From: FEN-727 sp036508635
Lineage (GTDB): Bacteria > Actinomycetota > Geothermincolia > Fen-727 > Anoxymicrobiaceae
Reading direction: 5' to 3'
Assembly: GCA_036508635.1 (NCBI GenBank)
Contig: DATCGY010000238.1
Location: forward strand, 1-33,439
DNA: 33,439 bases
The position numbers and the translations under genes are program-made. Each line of letters opens with the position of its first letter. Position 1 is the stretch's first letter. The notes under the pieces were generated by a model. The model ran no database searches and was not told the DNA's origin. It saw nothing but the letters and a program-made list of their open reading frames with translations. Shown piece by piece: positions 17,090-25,414 of this stretch.

Positions 17090-18205
17090 TCAGTCGAGCT
17101 TGAGCCGTGGAAGCCGCGTACCGGCGACTTTCCGCTTTCGGGGACTGACTTCCACCACCAGGTTGCCGTCTTGCGATAGCTCCCATTCCACGTCGGAGTC
17201 TACGTCGAGGGCCGTCTCGAAAAGCCCCTGTGCCAGGCCTATCGTCATGAGGTGCCCACAGGCGTTGTCGATACTCATGCGCAAGCCGTTGACGCCCATC
17301 GTCAGCTCTCGGACGTTGCCGAGCCCTCTCAGTGCGAGCTGGATTCGGAACTCCTCGACGTTGCCGACCTCCTCGATGGAGTAGAAGCCGGTCTTTGCAA
17401 AGCGCCGTTGGGCCTCGACGATGATCTCGGGTATCGTATCGCCAAGCTCCCACTTGAGGGCGTCGAACACGGCGTCCAGGAGCTCCTGGCCGAGCACCGC
17501 CATCCGCCTTCCCGACTGGGCGTTGATGATGACGCCTTTCTCTAGGTACCAGTAGTACTCGGAGAAAGCGGACGGCGTTTGACAGGTCTTACATCGCTCG
17601 AACTCGACGTCTCCGTCGCGGTGACAGTAATCCGGGATGCGCATCTTTTCACTGAAGACCTTGTCGTACTTGGTCCGGTATGACTTCATCTCGAAGTGTC
17701 CGGGAGATATCTCTTCAAAGTCGATTGCGTGCTCACCTCCCGCGACAGCCGAAAGGGCACCAGCAAAAGAGCCGGCGGCTTCCGGTACGGAGAAGGGGTG
17801 GAGCATCCGCATATGCGCGAAGTCGTCGTCGTCGCTCTCGAAACGGTAGTCGAGGAAGTCGTATTGACCGTACCCGATGACCTGGCAGAACGTCGTGATG
17901 GCGTCGATGAACGGTTCGAGGTTGAGTGTTCTGTCCTGGACCATCTGGCTGACCTCTGCCGGGATCAGGCGCCTCAGATAGATCTCGCTGCCCCTGGCGA
18001 CGAGATTGACGATTATCCCGTCAATAGAAGTACCGACGATCTTGGAGATGTTATTGAATAGTGGGTCGAGCGGCTCGCATTCGATAAAGGAGATTCGAGC
18101 ATGTGGGTTCTGGTCTTGGACGATATCGCCGTTGTCTAACCAGCGTTGCGCAAGGTAGAAGGGCTCGGGAACTCCGCATTCAGGACAAAGAGCGATCTGC
18201 TGCAT
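17090..18205 (-). CDS. Uncharacterised CxxC protein, paralogue of 19974-21047
   Basis: This 371-aa soluble protein has no membrane segment. It carries two CxxC pairs, C7/C10 in ALCPECGVPE and C205/C208 in RCKTCQTP, which may jointly bind zinc. It is clearly paralogous to the protein at 19974-21047. Both share CPECGVPE at the N-terminus, FIECE near residue 40, an FExDDDDF acidic patch near 122-129, SGRRMA, VEAQRRFAK, RGLGN-x-REL and a C-terminal VEWE. The ATG at 18205 is chosen because it aligns with the paralogue's start; the open frame runs on to 18307 without support. The C-terminus has a basic tail (SPRKRKVAGTRLPRLKLD) absent from the paralogue. I do not recognise a family. Confidence 0.75.
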   Translation of the reverse strand: MQQIALCPECGVPEPFYLAQRWLDNGDIVQDQNPHARISFIECEPLDPLFNNISKIVGTSIDGIIVNLVARGSEIYLRRLIPAEVSQMVQDRTLNLEPFIDAITTFCQVIGYGQYDFLDYRFESDDDDFAHMRMLHPFSVPEAAGSFAGALSAVAGGEHAIDFEEISPGHFEMKSYRTKYDKVFSEKMRIPDYCHRDGDVEFERCKTCQTPSAFSEYYWYLEKGVIINAQSGRRMAVLGQELLDAVFDALKWELGDTIPEIIVEAQRRFAKTGFYSIEEVGNVEEFRIQLALRGLGNVRELTMGVNGLRMSIDNACGHLMTIGLAQGLFETALDVDSDVEWELSQDGNLVVEVSPRKRKVAGTRLPRLKLD

Positions 18206-18320
18206 CTCGGCGACCAAACTTTCCAGCCAAAGCTGATCGAATTGCCTGATTTTTGATAATCGGAACCTTGTTGCACGCACTTGAGTTGACCGGAAGAATT
18301 GTAGCACGTTGCGCTAGGTA

Positions 18321-18350
18321 GTGACACCCGGGCATCCTGCTATCTATAAT
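18321..18350 (+). promoter_or_regulatory. Promoter upstream of the small membrane protein gene
   Basis: GTGACA (18321-18326), an 18-base spacer and a perfect TATAAT (18345-18350) lie about 60 bases before the ATG at 18413. The region also separates it from the divergent gene at 17090-18205. Confidence 0.6.
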
Positions 18351-18412
18351 GGTCCGGTCGGTGGTCGAACGCAGAGGCGTGCCGACCTTGTTCAGATGTG
18401 AGGGGAGTGGTG

Positions 18413-18598
18413 ATGAAAAACTCAAGCATGGTCAAGAACACCCTGGTCGTAACTGTGGTTCTGCACACTCTCGAGGCGATGGTGGCTTACCGTGCGGCCG
18501 CGAAGAGGGGAAAGAACCCGAAGGTTTACTACGCGCTGACCCAGGTATTCGGAGTGTTCGTTCTGATTCCGCTTCTGCGCAAGCCCAAGACCGCCTAG
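18413..18598 (+). CDS. Small membrane protein (61 aa), possibly DUF4499/TMEM254-like
   Basis: This 61-aa protein has two hydrophobic segments: residues about 8-25 (NTLVVTVVLHTLEAMVAY) and 43-56 (LTQVFGVFVLIPLL). They are separated by a basic RAAAKRGKNPK turn. The pattern H-x2-EA-x3-Y, then RG, then a second helix with F-G, recalls the small DUF4499 membrane family, but the match is by eye only. The ATG at 18413 follows AGGGGAG by five bases and a good promoter lies at 18321-18350. It is convergent with the M28 peptidase. Confidence 0.7.
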   Translation: MKNSSMVKNTLVVTVVLHTLEAMVAYRAAAKRGKNPKVYYALTQVFGVFVLIPLLRKPKTA

Positions 18599-18656
18599 CC
18601 GGACAACTGCCACTCCGGCATCTGGTTCGGAATACCGGGCTCGACGAGCACCAGCT

Positions 18657-19862
18657 CTACCGTGAGTCAATGCGGCTCAACATTTCGATCAGCGTCTGTA
18701 GGGCTGCCGTCAGCGAGCTCGGCTTTATGTGGTCGATGGTGTCGTATCGCGTGTGGTAATGCGGCACGAGCCTGCTGGCGTCCCACAGACACATGCTCAC
18801 GGAAGGGATGCCCGCGATAGCGAAAGCGCTGGCGTCCGTTGCGCCCAGGGGCAGAAGAGCTTTCTTGATGTCGTAGCCGCTATCGTTCGCGGAGCCGACC
18901 GCGAGCTCCACCAGGCCTGGGTCCATCTTCCCGCCCGGCCAGACCTCTTTGGTGAACACCGTGAAGAACTGCTCGTCGTAGATGCCGTCCAGGAAGATGC
19001 CGCATGAGGTCAAGGTATCGCCGCCCGGGGCATGGTTCGCCGCGTAGCGTTTTGCCCCCCTGAGCCCGGCCTCCTCGCACGCCAGCCCGAGCAGCACAAC
19101 CTCGGTATTCTTCGGATAGAACTCGCCCAAATCCCTGGCGTCCTCGAAGTATTTACCGAGCCCCGCAAGCACGGCGATGCCCGCCATGTCATCCATCGCA
19201 CCCGGCACGACATCGCTCGTATGGAAAAAGAAGAAGATGCTTACAAGTGGGGAGAGGGCGGCAAGGATGATACCAAAGACCCAGAAGACGGTCGCCCCTG
19301 GTGTGCCGACCGGCTCGGCGATGGCCCTCGCCAGCGAGAACGCGAACAGGAGGATGACCGATAGAAAACCCACCGCCATGAGAACGGTGGAAAAGCCCTT
19401 GAACCAGTACCATATCTTGAACTCATATGCGGAGTCGAAGTGCGCGGATACGTATACGCGCCGTTTGGCCTCGCCATCCGGCTTGACGAAACCCGCGACG
19501 TTTTCGCCTTGTTTCTTCGGATAGAGCGGGTCGATGAACTCCCTGTAGCGGACAACCTCTTCGAAGAGCGGGATGAACCCGATAATGCCCAGTGCCGCCG
19601 CGACAGGCGGCAGGAAGAAGTAGAGCACGACCCCGGCGAAGTACATCAGCACCAGGAACGGGAAGAACCCGACAAAGGCGGTCGGGCTGCACGTAAAGCT
19701 CTCGGCCTCGACCTTTTCGCAGGCAGGGCCAATCTCCTCTCCGAAAAGCCTTCCGAGCGCCTTCTCCTCTTCGCTGCACGACTCCCGAGGCCCGATCTCT
19801 TTCATGACCCGGTCGATAAGGCCGTACATGTAATCGGTGTATCGCTCCGCTGCCTTGGCCAT
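18657..19862 (-). CDS. Membrane-embedded M28 family zinc aminopeptidase
   Basis: This 401-aa protein carries the M28 di-zinc peptidase ligands: H141 in VSAHFDS, D224/D225 in PGAMDDMAG, the E263-E264 pair in ACEEAGLRGA (general base and ligand), D292 and H370 in HYHTRYDT. Hydrophobic segments interrupt the fold: about residues 62-82 and 86-100 before the domain, and 155-180 and 190-213 between the first and second metal ligands. The active site is thus built around membrane helices. The start ATG 19862 has GGGGGG-rich sequence ahead; a TTG at 19907 in frame is the alternative. It lies 110 bp downstream of the CxxC paralogue at 19974-21047 and may be co-transcribed with it. Confidence 0.85.
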   Translation of the reverse strand: MAKAAERYTDYMYGLIDRVMKEIGPRESCSEEEKALGRLFGEEIGPACEKVEAESFTCSPTAFVGFFPFLVLMYFAGVVLYFFLPPVAAALGIIGFIPLFEEVVRYREFIDPLYPKKQGENVAGFVKPDGEAKRRVYVSAHFDSAYEFKIWYWFKGFSTVLMAVGFLSVILLFAFSLARAIAEPVGTPGATVFWVFGIILAALSPLVSIFFFFHTSDVVPGAMDDMAGIAVLAGLGKYFEDARDLGEFYPKNTEVVLLGLACEEAGLRGAKRYAANHAPGGDTLTSCGIFLDGIYDEQFFTVFTKEVWPGGKMDPGLVELAVGSANDSGYDIKKALLPLGATDASAFAIAGIPSVSMCLWDASRLVPHYHTRYDTIDHIKPSSLTAALQTLIEMLSRIDSR

Positions 19863-19973
19863 GTCCTTGCCCCCCCGGTTGACGTCCCGCACGCGATCAC
19901 CAATCAATCTATCACGATGTCAGGGGTTGGGACAGGCTACGACGAACCGGCGGGTGTAGCGCATGGCTGACGG

Positions 19974-21047
19974 TCAGTTGCCACAGGAGGTTATCTGGAT
20001 GGTGAGGTTGTCCTCGTCGGACATCTCCCACTCGACGTTCGAGTCCTGGCCGGTTCTCAGCTCGAAGATCCCCTGGGCGGTCCCGACTGTCATGAGGTGA
20101 TCGGCGGCGTTGTCGATCCGCATGAAAGTGCCGTTTGAGTTGCGTTTCAACTCTCGAAGGTTGCCGAGTCCCCGGATCGCCAGTTGTGCCCTCACATCGT
20201 CTTCGTTACTAAACTCCTCGCCCGAATAAGACCCGGATTTTGCAAACCGGCGCTGGGCTTCGACTACGGCCTCCGGAATCGATTCCCCGAGCTCTCTCTC
20301 GAGCTCTGTGAAGACCGGGTCTTGCACCTCCGGGCCGATCATTGCCATGCGCCTGCCTGACCACGAGTTGACTATGGTGCCACGTCCGTACTCCCATGCG
20401 AACGAGGACAGGGCTTTCGGTCCCCCACAGTGCTGACACCTCTCGAGCTTGATGTCACCCTGGCGGTCCTCGTACACCTTCAGCTCCAGTCTCTCCATGA
20501 GCTCCTCGGGGTGTTCGGCGATAAAAGCCCTCACTTCGTAATAATTGGGTGATATCTCACGGAAGGTTACTTCGTTCGCCCTCTCGGTGATGGCCTCGCA
20601 GCTGCCCGCGAGTATGCCTGCCGATAAAAGGATGGAGAACGGGTCTGCTACTCGCATGATCAGAAAGTCGTCGTCGTCTCCCTCGAACCGCACTTCGACG
20701 AACTCGTGTTTGCCGAAGCCGTTAACGGTTGCGGTCAACAGAAGGGCTTCTACGATCACGTCAAGGGGGAGTTCGCCCGATTTGGCCATCTTCCTGATCT
20801 CGGGCGAGGTGACATTCTGGATGTAGCTGACGGTGCCACTCTGGGTTATGTTTATGACCAGCCTGTCGATAGGCATCCCGATGAGGTCGCCGATACCGTC
20901 GCTCACGGGCTTGAGGCTCTCACACTCGATAAAGCTGAGCCGCCTGGATGGATTTGCGGTCTGTACCATGGCACCGCTGGCCAACCACGTGTTACCGGTG
21001 GTTACCTGCTCCGGAACCCCGCACTCGGGACAGCGCATAACCTCCAT
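19974..21047 (-). CDS. Uncharacterised CxxC protein, paralogue of 17090-18205
   Basis: This 357-aa soluble protein has two CxxC pairs, C6/C9 in RCPECGVPE and C204/C207 in RCQHCGGP. It shares its whole length with the protein at 17090-18205, including FIECE, FEGDDDDF, SGRRMAMIG, VEAQRRFAKSGSYSGEE, RGLGNLREL, DHLMTVGTAQGIFE and VEWEMSDEDNL. The region around residue 56 (IGMPIDRLVINI) looks like a beta-alpha unit. The ATG at 21047 follows GGAGG by seven bases, so this start is firm and was used to set that of the paralogue. Function unknown. Confidence 0.78.
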   Translation of the reverse strand: MEVMRCPECGVPEQVTTGNTWLASGAMVQTANPSRRLSFIECESLKPVSDGIGDLIGMPIDRLVINITQSGTVSYIQNVTSPEIRKMAKSGELPLDVIVEALLLTATVNGFGKHEFVEVRFEGDDDDFLIMRVADPFSILLSAGILAGSCEAITERANEVTFREISPNYYEVRAFIAEHPEELMERLELKVYEDRQGDIKLERCQHCGGPKALSSFAWEYGRGTIVNSWSGRRMAMIGPEVQDPVFTELERELGESIPEAVVEAQRRFAKSGSYSGEEFSNEDDVRAQLAIRGLGNLRELKRNSNGTFMRIDNAADHLMTVGTAQGIFELRTGQDSNVEWEMSDEDNLTIQITSCGN

Positions 21048-21263
21048 CAGCGACCCTCCAGATATCCGGAGAAGCTATCCCCGGTTCCACTCTTCGCACG
21101 ACCATGCGGTTCTTTATTCGGCAAAACCTGCCCGCTACCTTAAGAACCTAATGGCAATGATTACCAGGAACGCATGGTGTAGAATTGTCGTGGTTTCATG
21201 TAGCCGCTAACATGGAACGGTAATGTCGTATTGCTTCGGCTTGTCAACGGAAAGGGGTAACTC

Positions 21264-22415
21264 ATGGGCAGATCCGTGCTGAGAACCAGGCTCTGTGACA
21301 TATTGGACATCGAGTACCCGATCTTGAGCGCAGGCATGGGTCCCAACCTCCTCGGTGAAGAGACAGGCGCACCCGTGGATCTTGTCGTCGCCGTGTCCGA
21401 GGCTGGAGGTCTGGGGGTGCTTGGCGCTAGCGGCTACTCCGTCAGGGAACTCAGGCAGGCCATCCATGATGTCAGAGCGCGGACGGACAAGCCGTTCGGC
21501 GTCGACCTGCTCCTGCCGAAGAACCTCGCCGGGGTGGACCAATTCACTGGCGAGGGCCAGGATATGCTCCTCGAGGATGTTATCAAGAACCTGCCGGCGG
21601 AGTACCAGGAATGGGTCGCGAAGATGAGGAAAGACCTCAACATCCCCGAGGTGGAAATAGTGGTTAATACCGACACGACCACGATGCGCCCCAAGGAAGC
21701 GGTACAGGCCTGTATCGAGGAGAAGATACCACTTTTCTGCGCAGGTCTCGGCAACCCGGGATGGATGGTCGAGGAGGCGCACGCAAACGGCATCAAGGTG
21801 TTGGCCATCACCGGCAACACGAAGAACGCCAAGCGCATGGTCGACTCCGGCATCGACCTGCTGGTGGCGCAGGGACACGAAGCCGGCGGTCATACTGGAA
21901 GGGTAGGGACCATGGCGCTGGTCCCGCCCTGTATAGACGCGGCGTATCCGGTGCCGGTGCTCGCGGCGGGGGGGATAGCCGACGGGCGGGGCCTGGCCGC
22001 TTCGCTCGCGATGGGATGCGTGGGCGTGTGGATCGGCACGCGCTTCCTGGCGACGACCGAGGGCGGCGCGCCTGAGGTGATCAAGCGTCATATCGTCGAG
22101 GCTACGGACGAGGACACGCTTGTCAGCACGATGTTCACGGGCAAGACCCTGCGCTCCATACACTCGAAATTCCACGACGCGTGGGCGGCTTCAGGCCTCA
22201 CCGCCCTCCCGTTCCCGATACAGATAATGATCTCTTCGGCCCTTCTCTCGGGCTTCATCCAGGCGAACGTCGACGACTATATCGGAGGATTTGCCGGCCA
22301 GGCTTCAGGCATGATCAAAGAGATCAAGCCCGCGGGAGAAGTCCTTCAGGACATGGTTGACCAGGCGGTAGACATTCTCACCACCAAACTCCCCGCCGAG
22401 GTCGCCACCAAGTAG
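21264..22415 (+). CDS. Nitronate monooxygenase/FabK-like FMN-dependent oxidoreductase
   Basis: This 383-aa TIM-barrel flavoprotein begins with the typical CDILDIEYPILSAGMGP. It carries GGLGVLGASG, the LFCAGLGNPGW strand, the flavin-binding AQGHEAGGHTGR motif with the His used by nitronate monooxygenases, LAAGGIADGRGLAASLAMG and the GTRFLATTEGGAP segment. Enzymes of this family oxidise alkyl nitronates or reduce enoyl-ACP; sequence alone does not decide between them, and some members have other roles. The ATG at 21264 follows AAAGGGG by eight bases. It is monocistronic, with a palindromic element directly after it. Confidence 0.87.
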   Translation: MGRSVLRTRLCDILDIEYPILSAGMGPNLLGEETGAPVDLVVAVSEAGGLGVLGASGYSVRELRQAIHDVRARTDKPFGVDLLLPKNLAGVDQFTGEGQDMLLEDVIKNLPAEYQEWVAKMRKDLNIPEVEIVVNTDTTTMRPKEAVQACIEEKIPLFCAGLGNPGWMVEEAHANGIKVLAITGNTKNAKRMVDSGIDLLVAQGHEAGGHTGRVGTMALVPPCIDAAYPVPVLAAGGIADGRGLAASLAMGCVGVWIGTRFLATTEGGAPEVIKRHIVEATDEDTLVSTMFTGKTLRSIHSKFHDAWAASGLTALPFPIQIMISSALLSGFIQANVDDYIGGFAGQASGMIKEIKPAGEVLQDMVDQAVDILTTKLPAEVATK

Positions 22416-22428
22416 ACACGCAAATAAA

Positions 22429-22610
22429 GATGGGGTCAGGTCTTGAAGATGGGGTCAGAAGATGGGGTCAGGTCTTTTATTGTTTACGAGCTAGACTCAA
22501 GCTGATCAGGCAAACAGCAACCGTAAACAATACATAAACAATAAAAGACCTGACCCCATCATCCATTCACGACAACTTCACAAATTCAAGATTCAAGACC
22601 TGGCCCCATC
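22429..22610. mobile_element. Nested palindromic element (REP/MITE-like, GATGGGGTCAGGTCTT family)
   Basis: This non-coding 182-bp element has nested inverted repeats. The inner arms 22461-22486 and 22535-22560 are perfect over 26 bp. The outer arms 22429-22447 and 22592-22610 match over 19 bp with one mismatch. A third GATGGGGTCAG lies at 22448-22458. ATTGTTTACG (22479-22488) can also pair with CGTAAACAAT (22522-22531), giving an alternative fold. From memory, GGGGTCAGGTCTT sequences accompany REP-associated tyrosine (Y1/IS200-like) transposases in many genomes. No transposase gene is present here, so it would be mobilised in trans. It may also terminate the upstream gene. Confidence 0.65.
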
Positions 22611-22660
22611 ATGCATTATTCTATTATGGTCTTATCGAAGACGGAAACGGTGATGGTTTG

Positions 22661-23182
22661 ATGAAAGATGATGAGACACGGGAAATCGTCATAGCCTCTT
22701 ACGACCCGCGTTGGCCGCAGCTCTACATCGGTGAAGCGCTGCGCCTCTCGAGCGTCCTGGGCGAGCAGGTCGCTTCCATACACCATGTCGGAGGCACCTC
22801 CGTGCACGGTATGTGTGCGCGGCCCGTGATCGACATCCTCGTCGAGGTGCGTGATTTCGAGGGCATCGAGAGGTACCACCCCCCGATGAGGGCTTACGGC
22901 TACATGCCCCTCGCCGAGGCTTCGACTAAGACCGTTCACGTCTTCTTCAGGGAAAACGAAGAAGGGATCCGTACGCACAAGATCCTCCTGGTCCGCGAAG
23001 GTGACGACGATGTAAGGCGCCTGGTGCTCCTGCGGAATTTCCTGGCGGAGAATCCGGAAGAGGCAAAAGAGTACTGCGCCTTGAAAGAGGAGCTCGCCCG
23101 GCGGTACGGTGACGACCCCGAGAAGTACGAACAGGGCAAAGCGGATTACATCGTGCGAATACAGGAGAAGCTGGATGAGTGA
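22661..23182 (+). CDS. GrpB family protein (UPF0157, nucleotidyltransferase-like fold)
   Basis: This 173-aa protein has the family pattern: YDPRWPQLYIGEALRL near the N-terminus, then IHHVGGTSVHGMCARPVIDILVEV. The latter corresponds to the H-x-G-S-T-S-V-x-G-x-x-A-K-P-x-I-D core. It ends with RRLVLLRNFLAENPEEAKEY and a YGDDPEKYEQGKADYI tail. The central HVFFRENEEG corresponds to the usual R-H-Y-F-R-K segment. The family is related to nucleotidyltransferases such as RelA/MNT-type folds, but its activity is generally unknown. The ATG at 22661 has only a weak ribosome binding site. Its end overlaps the candidate start of the GNAT gene by eight bases. Confidence 0.85.
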   Translation: MKDDETREIVIASYDPRWPQLYIGEALRLSSVLGEQVASIHHVGGTSVHGMCARPVIDILVEVRDFEGIERYHPPMRAYGYMPLAEASTKTVHVFFRENEEGIRTHKILLVREGDDDVRRLVLLRNFLAENPEEAKEYCALKEELARRYGDDPEKYEQGKADYIVRIQEKLDE

Positions 23183-23858
23183 AAAGTCCGCCTCCGTCCG
23201 AGGCCAGGGACTGATATCGAGGGCTTTTCCCACACGCGTCGCAGCTCGCCGGAAGGCCGGCGAAGGCGACACGAAGAAAGGTTCTTCGAAGCCTGACAGG
23301 GAGGGCGGGTCCTTGAAAGCGGCAACGCTCGCAGGGCGCGAGTACACGTTAAGGCAACTACATGCCGGCGATGTGAGGCTGGCGGACAAGTTCGCCTCGT
23401 TCATCAATAGCTTTGCCGAAGAGCCCGAAGCCATGACCTCGATCAAGTACAGGATGACGATCGAGGGCGAGCGTCAGTACCTCAAAGACACCCTCTTTCT
23501 GATGGAGGCAGCCAGGAGGACGTTCGCGGTCGCAGAGTGCGCGGGTTCCATAGTAGGCCTGGCCCACGTCGAGCTCATGCAGGGGCGAAAGGAGCACGTT
23601 GGTGAGTTTGGCATCCTGGTGGCACGAGGTCACCGCGGCGTGGGCCTGGGGGACGCAATAACAGCCAAGGTCCTGGCCGATTCGACGCTCCTCGTGCCAA
23701 GGCCAACGATACTGCGCCTGAGCGTGTTCGCCAACAACGAAATTGCCACCTCCCTGTACAGGAAACACGGCTTCAGAGAGGTCGCCCGCATTCCGGAACA
23801 GTTCGAGTTCGGCGAAAGCCTGGTTGACGAGCTGATAATGATGAAGTCTCCCGCTTGA
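23175..23858 (+). CDS. GNAT family N-acetyltransferase
   Basis: This is an acetyl-CoA-dependent N-acetyltransferase of the GNAT fold. The acetyl-CoA loop is GEFGILVARGHRGVGLGDAI and the late motif is SVFANNEIATSLYRKHGFREVAR. Two starts compete. The ATG at 23175 (227 aa) has AGGAG ahead and overlaps the GrpB stop, as in coupled genes, but adds 46 low-complexity residues. The TTG at 23313 (about 181 aa, MKAATLAGREYTLRQL) has AGGGAGG eight bases ahead and gives the usual family length. The DNA between them contains a perfect TCGCCGG/CCGGCGA hairpin and reads like spacer. I list the longer form but consider the shorter at least as likely. Substrate unknown. Confidence 0.8.
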   Translation: MSEKSASVRGQGLISRAFPTRVAARRKAGEGDTKKGSSKPDREGGSLKAATLAGREYTLRQLHAGDVRLADKFASFINSFAEEPEAMTSIKYRMTIEGERQYLKDTLFLMEAARRTFAVAECAGSIVGLAHVELMQGRKEHVGEFGILVARGHRGVGLGDAITAKVLADSTLLVPRPTILRLSVFANNEIATSLYRKHGFREVARIPEQFEFGESLVDELIMMKSPA

Positions 23859-23862
23859 GGCT

Positions 23863-24125
23863 TCACCGGCCGCTGTCGGTGCCGTCGTGCTCCTGCAGCA
23901 GAAAGATGAAGTTGGCAAGCTCCGGATGTTCCAGCCAGCCCCTGTTTTCGTAGAAGTGAGCTCCGTAACTCTGCCTGCCTCGCCCGGTGAGAAGCGTGAG
24001 CCGCGAGCAACCACGCGCCCTTACCTCACGTACCACTTCACGCAGCAGCCCATGAGCGCCACGACACCGTCGATCACGATCGGTGAGAACACGCCGTCTC
24101 TCTCGTAGATTTCGCGGTCTCCGAG
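23863..24125 (-). pseudogene. Frameshifted, truncated GNAT acetyltransferase relic
   Basis: On the minus strand one frame encodes CLLGDREIYERDGVFSPIV and then runs into a stop. A second frame picks up near 24065 with RCRGAHGLLREVVREV and continues through LTLLTGRGRQSYGAHFYENRGW to a stop at 23863. Together they read like the C-terminal two thirds of a GNAT enzyme, with the acetyl-CoA loop at the junction and the terminal FYENRGW motif intact. The N-terminal part is missing: stops appear upstream of CLLGD. It faces the intact GNAT at 23175-23858 end to end but is not an obvious copy of it. Confidence 0.6.
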
Positions 24126-24275
24126 CAAGCACCCTGCGGATTTGGAGCGGCTTTGTTCGAGTGCCGGCGGCCGTTATAGGATAATAGGGTTGGATTTGAT
24201 CGGGAGTATTCCGGTGAGTGAAAGCAATTGCATTGCGGTTGCTTTCGCATGTCGCTGCCGGGGGGAGTGTCCGAC

Positions 24276-25376
24276 ATGCATAAAGTGCTCGTACTCGATG
24301 CGGATTACGATAACGTCTATAGCGCTCTCGATCGCATCCTGGATGAATTCCCGGTGGATGTCGCGGGCAAGCGCGTGCTGCTCAAACCCAACATGCTCGG
24401 CGCATTCGCGCCCGAGACCCATGTCTGCACTTCTCCGCGTGTGATCGAGCCACTGGTCGAGCGTTTGCGCGCCTCCGGAGGCGAAGTCACGGTGGCCGAC
24501 AATCCGGGGGCGAGGGGGTACGGTTTCGTTGAGAAGAGCGGGAAGGTCTCGGGCATTCTCGAGGCAGCAGGCGGCACATTCGCAAACATATCGTCAGACG
24601 TCGAAGCCGTTAGGCTTCCCGGCTTAGGGATAACCGTCAACGTCTCCAAGGCAATACTCGAGGCTGACGTGTTGATATCGGTTCCCAAGTTCAAGACCCA
24701 CGTGTTGACCCGGATATCAGGCGCGGTGAAGAACAGCTTCGGGTTCATGGTGGGTGGGGATAAGGCCAGGATGCACAGAGAGCTCACCGGCCAGGATTTT
24801 TCGCGCATGCTGGTCGAGGTGTACCGCCTCAAGGTTCCCGACCTTGTGATCATGGACGGTATCGTAGGCATGGAGGGCAACGGTCCATCGGCAAAGACGC
24901 TGTATCCCGTCGGTAAGATACTCGCCTCTGACAACGGCGTGGCGCTAGACGCCGTCATGACGCGCATGATGCGCATGCGCCCGGAGAAGATGGCCATGCT
25001 CAGATACGCGCGAGAGCTTGGCCTTGGAGAGATCGACAGTTCGAAGATACGGGTGATCGGCGACGGCGGGCCGCTCTCCAGGTTCCGCAAGCCCGTACCT
25101 AACCTCCAGCAGGTTATACCTGTCGCGTTGATGGATATGCTCTACCCCGACCTCGACCGGCCTCGCTTCGAGGTCAACTCTGACGCGTGCAACTCCTGCA
25201 AAGGATGCGCCGACATATGCCCCGGCTGCGCCATCGAGATGGTGGACGGTCGCCCGACCTACGATTACGAAAAATGCATTGCCTGCTACTGCTGCATGGA
25301 GCTCTGCTCCCAGCAGGCAATTGACCTCGTCGACAGCTTCCGCATCAAGGTATACCGCAAACTCGGCCTCATGTAA
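24276..25376 (+). CDS. DUF362 domain protein with C-terminal 2x[4Fe-4S] ferredoxin domain
   Basis: This 366-aa protein has the DUF362 fold: KRVLLKPNMLG, VTVADNPGARG, a VLISVPKFKTH strand followed by GAVKNSFG, then LVIMDGIVGMEGNGPS and SDNGVALDAVMTRMM. It ends in a ferredoxin domain with cysteines 305, 308, 311, 315 and 334, 337, 340, 344. Such proteins are widespread in anaerobes and are thought to serve electron transfer or iron-sulfur roles, but no reaction is established to my knowledge. The ATG at 24276 follows GGGGAG by eight bases; the open frame extends upstream to 24228 without support. Monocistronic. Confidence 0.87.
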   Translation: MHKVLVLDADYDNVYSALDRILDEFPVDVAGKRVLLKPNMLGAFAPETHVCTSPRVIEPLVERLRASGGEVTVADNPGARGYGFVEKSGKVSGILEAAGGTFANISSDVEAVRLPGLGITVNVSKAILEADVLISVPKFKTHVLTRISGAVKNSFGFMVGGDKARMHRELTGQDFSRMLVEVYRLKVPDLVIMDGIVGMEGNGPSAKTLYPVGKILASDNGVALDAVMTRMMRMRPEKMAMLRYARELGLGEIDSSKIRVIGDGGPLSRFRKPVPNLQQVIPVALMDMLYPDLDRPRFEVNSDACNSCKGCADICPGCAIEMVDGRPTYDYEKCIACYCCMELCSQQAIDLVDSFRIKVYRKLGLM

Positions 25377-25414
25377 CTGCCGCAACCTCTCTCTCGGCTC
25401 CCCCTGGAAGGGTA

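Noticed and set aside
21180..21185. TAGAAT as a -10 box for the nitronate monooxygenase gene.
   Set aside because: No acceptable -35 at 16-18 bases; too weak to list as a promoter.
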